From Streptomyces sp. NRRL B-1140 (GTDB lineage Bacteria; Actinomycetota; Actinomycetes; Streptomycetales; Streptomycetaceae), in NCBI RefSeq assembly GCF_001280065.1, contig NZ_LGEA01000036.1, forward strand, positions 1-64,000: 64,000 nucleotides of DNA, read 5' to 3'. Positions 20,827 to 29,239 of the stretch are shown piece by piece. Position numbers and translations under genes: made by a program. The first letter of the stretch is position 1, and every line of letters starts with the position of its first letter. The notes below the pieces were generated by a model, which saw only the letters and a list, made by a program, of their open reading frames with translations, did not search any database and was not told the DNA's origin.

Positions 20827-22602
20827 TCAGTTGACGACCGGCGGCACGTCGCGCCGGGGCGTATTGGGCAGATGCGTCTCTACGTCCTCGACCACATAGT
20901 CGGGACGCTCTGCCCCCTGCGCGTCCCTCTCGTCGTCCGGCCTGCCCTTACCAGGCCGCCGAACCAGTCCAGCGCCACCCCGCGTCATGCCATTGCGCTC
21001 AGCCTGGACAGCGGAGTTACGACCTGCCGGGTTGCCTGTCACAGGCCTGTTCTCTGCTCCGGCACCTCCACGAGAAGCGCCACCGGAGCCGGCGCCAGGC
21101 CTCACGCCGGTCTGAGATGCACCGAAGACACCGCGCTGTCCGGGAGCACCGGTCGACGGCCGGGTGCCGGCATGGGGACCGGCACCGACCACCGTGCCAC
21201 GAGGAATCTGCTGCCTGCCCTTCGCCGCCGCACCACCGGTGGCCGCGGGTCGTCCACCGACCACTCCGTTCGCCCGCCCGGCACCAGTGGTGGGACCGGT
21301 GTTCGTCCGCGATGCGGCCGTACCGCCGGAGCGAGGAGTGCCTCCGTGCACGCCCGACTGTCCCATAGGCAACGGTCTGGAACCGGAACCGGTTCCCTTG
21401 GCGATGGGTTGGCCCGTAGCCAAGGGACGACCCGTCTGGTTCGTGGCACCGGGACCTGTGCGCCCGGTGGCCGGGTTGATCGAACCGGTCTGAGTACGCC
21501 CTCGGGCCGTGACAGGGGTGCGGGGCCCGCTCGCCCCACCCGTCGTTCTGCCGTTGACCCTGCCCGGAACAGCGGGCGCGTAGCTGTCGGAGGTGCCGGG
21601 CTGCCCACCCGTGGCAGGGGGCGTTCCGGTGACCGGAGGCACGTTCCCGGTGGCGGGTGTCGTCGTGGTCGGCGGCAGAGTGTCGACACTGTCGATGGTG
21701 GTGCCGACGGCGTCGTCGGGATACGAGACCCTGCCCCTGGGGATGCTCTCGGGCGCCCGCGCGTCCGTTACGCCGTCCACACTGGAGCGGCCTTCCGCCT
21801 CCTTCGGTGCGTGGTACGTGGTGGCAGCCGCCTTCGCTGCTGTCCCCGCCCCTTCCCCGGCCGTCCCCGAACCACCGTCCACGGTCTGGGGCGGCATGCC
21901 CATGGTCGGCAACGACCGGAACGTCGGAGGCTGCTCCTGCAGCACGGAAAGCTGCTGGCTGGAGACCGCGTAGTACGAGGCCAACCGATTCATCTGGTTA
22001 ATCGCCTCTTGCCGGTCCTTCTCCACCTTGACGGCAGCTTCGTACTCGTCCTTCTTCTCAGTCTTCTCGGCCTCGCTGTAGCTCTCGGGCCGCTTGAGGT
22101 TTCGCGGATCACGCTTAGGCATGGCCACACGCACTGAGGCCAGGCCCACCGCGGCAGCGGAGATCTGATCACCGGCTTTTCCGGCGAACTCGCTCAACCC
22201 GTCCGTGCTCTCGACGAGGGAGCGACCGTATTTCTGGAAGTCAGTACCTGCTTGACCCTTCCATTTGACGCGTTCAATGCGCCCCCTGAGTTCATCCGCT
22301 GCCGACTGGATGGCGTCACGTGCGTCCCACAGCGCCTTGCCGGACGACTCCAGGTCCTCGGGCGCTGTCTGCTCGACCAGGTCGATCATCGCGTTGAGGT
22401 CGAGGTCCTTCGTTCCGAAGTCCGTACTGCTGAAGACGGCCTTGCCCGGAGCGGTGGACCCGACCACCGCCCGCAACGGGTCGCTCATGAACCCGGGGAG
22501 AAACCCGTAGCCCTCGGAGTGCTCGACATTCCGGGCCACGTCGGCGAAGTCGTTCTGGTTGGTAACACGCTCCAAGTCCTGCTTGTGCTGCCTGTCACTC
22601 AT
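20827..22602 (-). CDS. WXG-like protein with long Gly/Thr/Pro/Arg-rich tail
   Basis: Predicted 591-aa protein of the ESX locus. The first roughly 200 residues are helical and contain a WKG turn (VKWKGQAG, about residue 113). From about residue 235 to 555 the sequence is low-complexity, rich in Gly, Thr, Pro and Arg. The last 25 residues are again specific and contain a YxxxD motif (YVVED, 569-573) before a HLP...RRDVPPVV ending. This makes it a likely secreted or surface-displayed substrate, loosely like PE/PPE or Esp proteins in role, though not homologous to them as far as I can tell. It lies between mycP and the 148-aa gene, with 2 nt to the latter. Confidence 0.75.
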   Translation of the reverse strand: MSDRQHKQDLERVTNQNDFADVARNVEHSEGYGFLPGFMSDPLRAVVGSTAPGKAVFSSTDFGTKDLDLNAMIDLVEQTAPEDLESSGKALWDARDAIQSAADELRGRIERVKWKGQAGTDFQKYGRSLVESTDGLSEFAGKAGDQISAAAVGLASVRVAMPKRDPRNLKRPESYSEAEKTEKKDEYEAAVKVEKDRQEAINQMNRLASYYAVSSQQLSVLQEQPPTFRSLPTMGMPPQTVDGGSGTAGEGAGTAAKAAATTYHAPKEAEGRSSVDGVTDARAPESIPRGRVSYPDDAVGTTIDSVDTLPPTTTTPATGNVPPVTGTPPATGGQPGTSDSYAPAVPGRVNGRTTGGASGPRTPVTARGRTQTGSINPATGRTGPGATNQTGRPLATGQPIAKGTGSGSRPLPMGQSGVHGGTPRSGGTAASRTNTGPTTGAGRANGVVGGRPAATGGAAAKGRQQIPRGTVVGAGPHAGTRPSTGAPGQRGVFGASQTGVRPGAGSGGASRGGAGAENRPVTGNPAGRNSAVQAERNGMTRGGAGLVRRPGKGRPDDERDAQGAERPDYVVEDVETHLPNTPRRDVPPVVN

Positions 22603-22604
22603 GG

Positions 22605-23051
22605 TCAGGCCCCAATCCCGGACTCGTCTTCGCGGCTGTATTGGCCGCTCTTGTCGTCCTGCATCGATTCGAGTTCCCAGCGAATCGCCCAGAACCGCCG
22701 ACGCTGGTCGTCTTCGAGCTGGTCGTAGCCGTTGGCCGCGCCCTTGACCCCGATGGCGATCGCCTCGATGTGAAGATGCAGCGTCTTCGACAGCGCTGTG
22801 AGCTTCTCGTGGACGCTGTTGTACTGGGCATGCAGGCTCTGCGCTTCAGGAAAGACACCAGCCGACCCATTACTCAAGGACGATGCCTTGATCGTCTGCG
22901 CACCCACCTTCGTCGGGTTGCCGGCGGACCCCTCAAGATCGCGAAGCACCGCGTCCACTCGGTCGACGAAGTCCTTCAACAGTTCGCCACTGACCTCCAG
23001 GTCCGCCGCCCTAGCCGCCGACACGCCCCCCATGTCCGCTGGAAGCACGAC
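22605..23051 (-). CDS. Small helical ESX-associated protein
   Basis: Predicted 148-aa protein. The GTG at 23051 has a near-ideal GGGAGGAA 6-7 nt upstream, so the longer reading frame to 23192 is not needed. The protein is helical without a signal peptide. A YxxxE motif (YDQLE) lies near residue 107 and a YxxxD motif (YSRED) near residue 136, both fitting type VII export. Its stop lies 2 nt before the start of the 591-aa gene, so the two are probably coupled and may form a substrate-partner pair. The family is not recognised. Confidence 0.7.
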   Translation of the reverse strand, partial: VVLPADMGGVSAARAADLEVSGELLKDFVDRVDAVLRDLEGSAGNPTKVGAQTIKASSLSNGSAGVFPEAQSLHAQYNSVHEKLTALSKTLHLHIEAIAIGVKGAANGYDQLEDDQRRRFWAIRWELESMQDDKSGQYSREDESGIGA

Positions 23052-23565
23052 GTTCCTCCCCGTTTCCCCGTGAACATCCGTCGGCCCGACCAGATCCGGA
23101 CCGACCACTCGCGCGCCGATCGCAGGGCGAGCCGCGTCGGACAGCGCGTTCACCACTCTAGTCAACCAGCACAATGGGACCAACCGTCCCACGTCTTAGC
23201 TCAGTTACGAGTCTCGTGCTACAAGCCACCCACCGACGCGTTCACCGTTTCACGAGTTGCCCTCCAACCCACAGCGAGTCCCCGGGCGGTCTCCGCTCCA
23301 CTGCGGCCGCTGGCGGCAGCAACTCCGAGCAGCCAACACCGGCCTGCAGGCCTGTACACGGGACCGCGAGACCCGTGCCCCCGGACCACCGCCCGGCGGG
23401 CACCTCCCCCAAATCTTCACTGCGGACAATCCGTACACAAAAGATCCTGCTCCCTCCATGCCAAGCCCGGTTGCTAGGTTGGTCCTCAACCACAGCCCCC
23501 GGAATCAAGTCATCCCATCGGCACGAGCTCCGGGAGCCGATCAGTACGGGGGAAGAGGTCGACCC
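23052..23565. promoter_or_regulatory. Divergent control region inside the ESX locus
   Basis: This 514-bp stretch separates minus-strand genes (148-aa protein onward) from plus-strand genes (173-aa protein onward). Reading frames across it look like chance. It contains the perfect palindrome GGCCTGCAGGCC at 23341-23352 and a CACGGG/CCCGTG pair at 23357-23377, either of which could be an operator. I could not assign promoter boxes with confidence. Confidence 0.5.
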
Positions 23566-24087
23566 ATGGCATGGGACGAGTGGGAGCAGCTCAAGACTCA
23601 GGCTGCCGAGCAGCAGTCCACGCACATGCAGTTGAACCAGCTCGACCCCGGTGACGGATCGCCGGGTTCGGCGGGAGGACCGTCGTCATACGGCGACCTG
23701 AAGGTCGCCAACGCTTCCCTGACGAAGATCAGCAAATCCGCGCACAGCTTGTACAACGCGCTGTGGGACAAGGCCCGCGTCTCTGTCCCCAGCAGTGACT
23801 CCGCGGCCAGCGACCTGTCGAAGCAGGGCTTCGCGCTCGGAGCGGGGCTGCAGCACGTGTCGAACCGGTGGGAGCAACAGCTCAAGTCCCTCATGGACGC
23901 GTGTGCGCAGATCACGAACCATCTGCAGGTCACCAAGAAGATCCACGCCGGCGACGACAACTTCATCGTGCGCCAGATGAGCAGCATCGACACTTTGGAC
24001 GCCGGTTTCGACGAGCGCGTGGGGCAGCCCGGCGAAAAGAATCCCGTGTACGGGGAGAAGAAGGACGAGAAGAAGAAGGACGAGTAG
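23566..24087 (+). CDS. Helical 173-aa protein paired with a large WXG protein
   Basis: The ATG at 23566 follows AGAGG and starts MAWDEWEQLK. The rest is predicted helical, with no signal peptide and a Lys/Asp/Glu-rich C-terminal tail. It lies 125 bp before the 777-aa WXG-headed gene on the same strand. Size, helicity and position recall the small Lap partners encoded before LXG effectors in Firmicutes type VII systems; that comparison is inference from arrangement, not sequence similarity. The frame is open upstream to 23257, but without a convincing start. Confidence 0.65.
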   Translation: MAWDEWEQLKTQAAEQQSTHMQLNQLDPGDGSPGSAGGPSSYGDLKVANASLTKISKSAHSLYNALWDKARVSVPSSDSAASDLSKQGFALGAGLQHVSNRWEQQLKSLMDACAQITNHLQVTKKIHAGDDNFIVRQMSSIDTLDAGFDERVGQPGEKNPVYGEKKDEKKKDE

Positions 24088-24212
24088 CGGCGGCCTAGGG
24101 GACGCCCGTGTGGTTCCCGCCGTTCCGGCCGGACACCGGCACACGGCTCAGCGACTCACTCAGCCGCAGCTCGACACTTCTGCAACTCCTGGACTTCTGG
24201 GGATAGAGACCG

Positions 24213-26546
24213 ATGGACCTCGAAACTCTGCGCGACGCCAACTTCAAGCTGCTCGACGACGCCGTCACGGACTGGTCGACCTTGGTCAAGCACCTGGAGA
24301 CGCTGAAGAAAGACGCCGAGGACGAACTGCACCAGGCAGCGAACAAGGCGGACTGGGCTGGTGTGAACGCTCAGGTGTCGAAGGAGTTCATCGGTAAGAC
24401 GGCCGGTGAGTTTGGCGACGCGCACACACAGGCGACGACCATCCACAAGATCCTCGCGGACACACGGACAGAGCTGAAGGGTTATCACCAGCAGCTCGTC
24501 AATGCAATAGACGGCGGCCGGAAGAGCAACCTGAGGGTCATCGGTTACGAGGGCGGGTTCACCGTCACCACGGACGTGCCGCCGGAGGGCCGGGCGCGGC
24601 AGGACAAGGACAACCAGTCCGAGATCAACGGGCTGCGCGATCAGCTCCAGAAGATCCTCGACAAGGCGACCGAGAGCGACAACTCGGCCAAGACCGTCCT
24701 GCAGGCCATCGCCGACCAGAGCAAGCTCGGCTTCTCGGACGCCTCGTACAAGGACCGGGACAGCGCGGCTGAGGCCGTCAAGCAGGCCGACGAGCTGGCG
24801 AAGCTGGCGCGGAAGGATCCCAAGGACCTCAGCCCCGAGGAGTTCGACCGGCTCCTCAATGGGCTCAACAAGTACGGCAACGACGATCTGTTCGCCGAAC
24901 GGTTCGCCACGACGCTCGGTCCGCAGAAGACGCTGGAGTTCTGGACCGGCGTCAACGACCCGCACCGGGGCAACTTCGAGCTCGGGCGGGAACGGCAGGA
25001 GAAGTTCGACGATCTGCAGCGCAGCCTGGGCACTACGCTCGCCAACGCCACGCAGAGCGACTCGGTCGCGATGAGCGAGTGGAAGCGCACGATGATCGAC
25101 ATCGGCGACAAACCGGTCTACGGCAACAACGCCGGCGGCCCCATGGGCTTCCAGGTCATGAGCAACCTGATGCGGACCGGCGACTACGACGACCAGTTCC
25201 TGAAGGACTACGGCAACAAGCTCATGGCCACCGAGCGCAAGCTCACCGGCAACGGCGAGCACCAGAACATGGCGTGGCAGCACATGGGTGCGGACCCCTG
25301 GCTGAACCGCATCGGCGAGGACAGCGGCTCCGACCCGCTCACCGGTTACCTGAAAGGCCTCTCCAACAGCCCGGACGCGGCGACGGACTTCTTCAACCAG
25401 GAGTTCATCAACAAGGACGACGAGGGCAACCCCTTCGAGCGGGACACCGACGGCAACGGCAAGAACGGCAAGGTCACGCTCTCCAACTTCCAGTACCTCT
25501 TCGAGGAGCGTGAGTGGCCGAAGGAGAGCGACCTCAAGGGGGACGATCTCCACACAGGGAAGAACAATCTGGCGCTCGCTCTGGAGGCAGCAACCACTGG
25601 CCACCCAGCCGGCGAGCTTCCCACCAAGGACACTCCCGCACACAACGAGGGCCAAACCAAACTCTTCGAGGCCATCGTCGCGTCGATTGCGGATAACGAC
25701 ACACGACTCACCGAGAGCGCTTACATGTCGGACAGCATGGGACAGATCGCTTCCGAGTACCTGCCCGACATCAATCGCGCGACGACAGAGGTCGACCCGC
25801 ATCCGGAGCGGGACGACGAGGACAAGAAGGACGCCTGGGAACGAATTGAGAAGCTTTACCCCGTGTTCGGTTCGTCTGCCGAGTTGGAACACAACGAGGT
25901 GTCACGCTTCCTCTTCGCCGTGGGCCAGAATCCGGAGGGATACGCCGCAGTCGAAGTGGGTCAGACGAAGTACATGGGCGACTTGATGGAGTACCACCTC
26001 AACCCGGACCTACCGGAGAGTCAGCGCCCGCATCACGACTTGGAACTCACTGTTCGATCCATCGCCCGGCACTCGGGCGACGTTTCGGGTGTTCTGGCCA
26101 TGGGCCGCAACGAGGCTGTCGCCTCCGAAGCCGTCAAGTCGGATGAGGAGTACGACCACTCGATGGCCCAGTGGAAGAACGTGATCTCGGGCACAGTTGG
26201 TACCGGAGTCGGCGTCGGCACCTCGTTCATCGCCACGCCTGCCGTAGGAGCGGGGGTCGGTGGCGCTGCGGGCACTGTCACGAGCGTAATCCTGGAGGAG
26301 TTGTTCAAGGACGCGGAGGGCAGCGCAAAGGACGATGCAGGGCCCAAGATCGGTGATGACTGGCAGAACGGCCGCACGACCAACATGGAGTACACACGTC
26401 GAGCAGCGTCGGAAGCCGCCAGAATGTACAACTTGCAGCACCCGGGGGATGTCGCGTCATGGGCGGAGGATGAGTCCTCGAAGGCATTCCTCGATGCTGG
26501 GGAGTACATGCGAACAGTCGCGCCGGACCTTGTCACGGATATCTGA
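24213..26546 (+). CDS. Large WXG-headed protein with C-terminal Gly-rich hydrophobic segment, possible type VII effector
   Basis: Predicted 777-aa protein. Residues 1-110 form a helical WXG-like head with a WAG turn at 48-50. A large, mostly helical middle follows, which I tentatively link to the DUF6571-type proteins of Streptomyces. At about residues 657-698 there is a 42-residue Gly/Val/Ala-rich hydrophobic stretch with GxxxG-like spacing (VGTGVGVGTSFI, then VGAGVGGAAGTV). The last 79 residues are polar. There is no signal peptide, so export through ESX is plausible. A glycine-zipper segment suggests membrane insertion. It lies between the 173-aa helical protein and a lipoprotein. Confidence 0.75.
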   Translation: MDLETLRDANFKLLDDAVTDWSTLVKHLETLKKDAEDELHQAANKADWAGVNAQVSKEFIGKTAGEFGDAHTQATTIHKILADTRTELKGYHQQLVNAIDGGRKSNLRVIGYEGGFTVTTDVPPEGRARQDKDNQSEINGLRDQLQKILDKATESDNSAKTVLQAIADQSKLGFSDASYKDRDSAAEAVKQADELAKLARKDPKDLSPEEFDRLLNGLNKYGNDDLFAERFATTLGPQKTLEFWTGVNDPHRGNFELGRERQEKFDDLQRSLGTTLANATQSDSVAMSEWKRTMIDIGDKPVYGNNAGGPMGFQVMSNLMRTGDYDDQFLKDYGNKLMATERKLTGNGEHQNMAWQHMGADPWLNRIGEDSGSDPLTGYLKGLSNSPDAATDFFNQEFINKDDEGNPFERDTDGNGKNGKVTLSNFQYLFEEREWPKESDLKGDDLHTGKNNLALALEAATTGHPAGELPTKDTPAHNEGQTKLFEAIVASIADNDTRLTESAYMSDSMGQIASEYLPDINRATTEVDPHPERDDEDKKDAWERIEKLYPVFGSSAELEHNEVSRFLFAVGQNPEGYAAVEVGQTKYMGDLMEYHLNPDLPESQRPHHDLELTVRSIARHSGDVSGVLAMGRNEAVASEAVKSDEEYDHSMAQWKNVISGTVGTGVGVGTSFIATPAVGAGVGGAAGTVTSVILEELFKDAEGSAKDDAGPKIGDDWQNGRTTNMEYTRRAASEAARMYNLQHPGDVASWAEDESSKAFLDAGEYMRTVAPDLVTDI

Positions 26547-26625
26547 GACAGCCAGCGTGTTCAAGGCACTCTCTAGCTTCTGAACCGCCAAGGGCACGTA
26601 CTTGGACCAACGAGAGGTAGTCATT

Positions 26626-27147
26626 GTGATCGAACGACGAGTGGCGGAAGTATGTGTACTACTCACCGCGTTCAGCATGCTCGTCGGCTGCTCTCGCGAA
26701 AAACAGGGATACGAGGTGCCTAGCGCTCTGTGCGGCGCCACAGTGAACCGCGGAGTCGTCTCCGATCTCCTGCCGACTGGGAATCGGATCGAAACCGAGG
26801 AGAAGCACCCGGTGTATCGGAGGAGCGAGTGCCAGGTGAACGTCGACGGCAAGGCCGCTCTAACCCTCAGCCAGGAGTGGTGGGAAGATGGTGACACCGT
26901 CGTCGACGTTGCCGCCTCCGTTCCGCAGCTTGAATCAGCCAGGCTCACAGATGATGCCGGCACGTACGTCGGCTCCGGCACAGGGGCGGTGATGAAGGTA
27001 GCGGACTGCACCAGCCCAGATCATCCAAATCACACTCTTTTCACCGGGCTGCAGGTCCACGCTGACGATGTCAGCGACGATGCCGCGGTGAAAAAGCTGA
27101 TCACCTCCTACAGCCAGTCCGTCGCCGACTCGGACACATGCCGCTGA
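26626..27147 (+). CDS. Lipoprotein, unknown function
   Basis: Predicted 173-aa protein from the GTG at 26626 (GAGAGG upstream). The signal peptide ends in the lipobox LVGC, giving a lipidated Cys22. The mature part has four Cys and no recognised domain. It follows the 777-aa protein by about 80 bp on the same strand. A surface lipoprotein beside a possible membrane-active effector could be an immunity protein; this is a guess from context. Codons such as TCT, ACA, CGA and AGC are more frequent than in core genes nearby. Confidence 0.65.
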   Translation: MIERRVAEVCVLLTAFSMLVGCSREKQGYEVPSALCGATVNRGVVSDLLPTGNRIETEEKHPVYRRSECQVNVDGKAALTLSQEWWEDGDTVVDVAASVPQLESARLTDDAGTYVGSGTGAVMKVADCTSPDHPNHTLFTGLQVHADDVSDDAAVKKLITSYSQSVADSDTCR

Positions 27148-27169
27148 CGCGAGGCGGGACCGTAGCCTG

Positions 27170-27268
27170 GTCCGACAGGCGGTCACACCGTGCGTGCTCG
27201 TGCTCCTGTTCAGCTGCGCTGGCGGCAAGGCGGACAGGGGCGAATCACTCGACGCCCAGCGGACATAG
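27170..27268 (+). pseudogene. Probable remnant of a second lipoprotein gene
   Basis: One frame here reads VLVLLFSCAGGKADRGES and then hits TAG at 27266-27268. LFSC preceded by a hydrophobic run looks like a lipobox and the start of a mature lipoprotein, but no adequate start codon or N-region is in frame and the mature part is only about 17 residues. It may be the stump of a duplicate of the lipoprotein just upstream. Confidence 0.35.
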
Positions 27269-27343
27269 GCAACCCTGCCCGCAGAGCAGGCTCAGGCCGT
27301 GAAGGCGCGCCTTGCGCCCCCCTGTGCGGCTTCACCTGACCAG

Positions 27344-27946
27344 TCAGCACGCCCCTTCCTGTGTGGTCACCGTGAGCCGGTAGCCCAGCTCGGTGTACGT
27401 CCCCTCGCCTCCCGCGATGCCCGGCGGCGTGTAGTCGTCCTCCTTCGAGCGCACGCGCTCGATGTGGACGCAGAATTCGGCGTCGGCGCCGTTCGCGGAG
27501 ACGGTGAAGTACGCGTCGGCGTTCGTGTTGCCGTCGGCGGCTGAGGCGGCGACGCCGTCCTGTGGGGCGTCGCCGCCGTTCTCGACGACCTCGCTCTCGA
27601 GGAGCGTCTCGTACTCGTACATGGGGACGACGGGTTTGCCCGACTCGTCGACCCGATACAGGAACCCGTCGAGCTCGTGCGTGGCCTGTTCCACCGCGCT
27701 CTGCAGCTCGTCGTCGCTCCACTTCCAACGGTCCTGCACGTCGACGCCTCGAAAACCCATCACTGCGCAGACTGCCGCCATGCCTATGAGGGTGATGCGG
27801 GCGACGACGAACGCCACGTCCGGGACCTCGGGCGCGGACGGGTTCAGGGACTCGCGCCAGGAACGGACCCGCTGCGCCTTCACACAGGCCATGAGGATCA
27901 GCAGAGCCGCCAGCACGAAGAGGATGATCGACAGTTGCGTCAGCAT
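27344..27946 (-). CDS. Membrane protein following the second mycosin
   Basis: Predicted 200-aa protein. It has two transmembrane helices, at about residues 4-22 and 45-65, then a soluble acidic domain of about 135 residues. No family recognised. Its ATG overlaps the stop codon of the mycosin gene by 7 nt, so it is made together with that protease and may be a partner or part of the ESX membrane complex in Streptomyces. Confidence 0.75.
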   Translation of the reverse strand: MLTQLSIILFVLAALLILMACVKAQRVRSWRESLNPSAPEVPDVAFVVARITLIGMAAVCAVMGFRGVDVQDRWKWSDDELQSAVEQATHELDGFLYRVDESGKPVVPMYEYETLLESEVVENGGDAPQDGVAASAADGNTNADAYFTVSANGADAEFCVHIERVRSKEDDYTPPGIAGGEGTYTELGYRLTVTTQEGAC

Positions 27947-29211
27947 GCCGGGCCTCCCAGGCCTCTCCGCCGACGCCGCGCGTCCCGCACCGCCACCGCC
28001 GTGCCGCTCAGTCCCGCTGCCAGGACGAGACCTCCGACCACGACATAGGTGCCGAGGCGGGTGTTGCGTTCCTCTGGTGTCTCTCCGAAGTGGACGGGGG
28101 CCACCGAGGGCGCTTCGGCGCCAACAGGGTTGCGTTCCGGGCGGGGAGACTCGACGGGGTGCGCAGGGTCGACGTCGGTGAGGGCCTTGACCGGGTCGAC
28201 CACGCCCCAGCCGACGAGGATGTCATGTCCGGGGATGGTGCGTTCCGCGGTCTGTTCGATCTGAGCGACGATCTGCCGTGCCGTCCACTTGGGATACTTG
28301 GCCTTCAGCAGGGCGGCTACGCCGGCGACGTACGGGGCCGAGAAGCTGGTGCCGTTGTCGGAACAGTGGCCGTCGCCGGGGACGGTGGAGATCATGTCGA
28401 CGCCGGGTGCGGCGACCCCGACGAAACTGCCGGACTGGGAGAAGGGGGCGCGCTCGTTGTTGCGGTCCGAGGAGGCCACGGCGAGGACGCCCTGGTACGA
28501 CGCGGGGTAAGTGACCTTGACGTTGCCGCCCAGCCCGTCGTTGCCGGCCGAGGCGACGATGACGACCTGTCGGCTGAGGGCATGGTTCACCGCCTGTTCC
28601 AGTTCCGCGGCCGGTTTCACGGCGTTGGCCGTGTCCTGGGAGATGTTGATGACGTCCGCGCCCACGTCCACCGCATGGCGGATGGACTGTGCCAGGGTGA
28701 GCGCCGTGCCGTTGCCGTCCGCGTCGTTCTGCTTGATCGGGATGATCGTGGCCTCGGGGGCCAGGCCCACGAAGCCGGTCCCCGCCACGGGGCGGGCGGC
28801 GATGATGCCGGCCACGCGGGTGCCGTGGCCGACGGTGTCCGTCGTGCCGCTCGCGTTGCCGCGCTCGATCTTCTCGCCCTTCTGGTTCTTCTCGGGGAGG
28901 AAGTTCTTACCCTTCGACGCGTCGACGGCCTCGGTGAGCTGGGGATTCTTGACGTCGACACCCGTGTCGACGACAGCGACCCGGATCCCTTCGCCCTTCG
29001 TCTGCGCCCACAGCTCGTCGAGATTGATGCGTTGCAACGACCAGGGGCGGCCTTCGTACTTCTCCGACGGGAAGGTGCACTGGCCGCTGTCGTCCGCCCG
29101 GGCCTCGTGGATCGGGAGGACGAGTTGGGTCGTCGCGCTGACGACCGTCGTGGCGAGCAGCGTCACCACCAGCGAGCGGCTTCTGGTCCTCACGTCGCCT
29201 GCTTTCAGCAT
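27940..29211 (-). CDS. mycP: Mycosin, subtilisin-like type VII protease (second copy)
   Basis: S8 family serine protease, membrane-anchored, with a role in ESX complex stability in mycobacteria. From the ATG at 29211 (GGAGAG upstream) it has 423 aa. A signal peptide ends near HEARA, followed by D82 (AVVDTG), H129 (VGHGTR), N224 (SAGNDG) and S289 (NGTSFSAP), and a C-terminal transmembrane helix ends in an Arg-rich tail. All catalytic residues are present. It is adjacent to eccB, the normal place for the core mycosin. Confidence 0.92.
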   Translation of the reverse strand: MLKAGDVRTRSRSLVVTLLATTVVSATTQLVLPIHEARADDSGQCTFPSEKYEGRPWSLQRINLDELWAQTKGEGIRVAVVDTGVDVKNPQLTEAVDASKGKNFLPEKNQKGEKIERGNASGTTDTVGHGTRVAGIIAARPVAGTGFVGLAPEATIIPIKQNDADGNGTALTLAQSIRHAVDVGADVINISQDTANAVKPAAELEQAVNHALSRQVVIVASAGNDGLGGNVKVTYPASYQGVLAVASSDRNNERAPFSQSGSFVGVAAPGVDMISTVPGDGHCSDNGTSFSAPYVAGVAALLKAKYPKWTARQIVAQIEQTAERTIPGHDILVGWGVVDPVKALTDVDPAHPVESPRPERNPVGAEAPSVAPVHFGETPEERNTRLGTYVVVGGLVLAAGLSGTAVAVRDARRRRRGLGGPAC

Positions 29212-29239
29212 CAGTCGCTCTCCTACCGAATGCCCGCGG

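Noticed and set aside
24156..25892. A 578-aa minus-strand frame opposite the 777-aa WXG protein
   Set aside because: Shadow frame without start signal; Val/Leu/Arg-rich with no domain.
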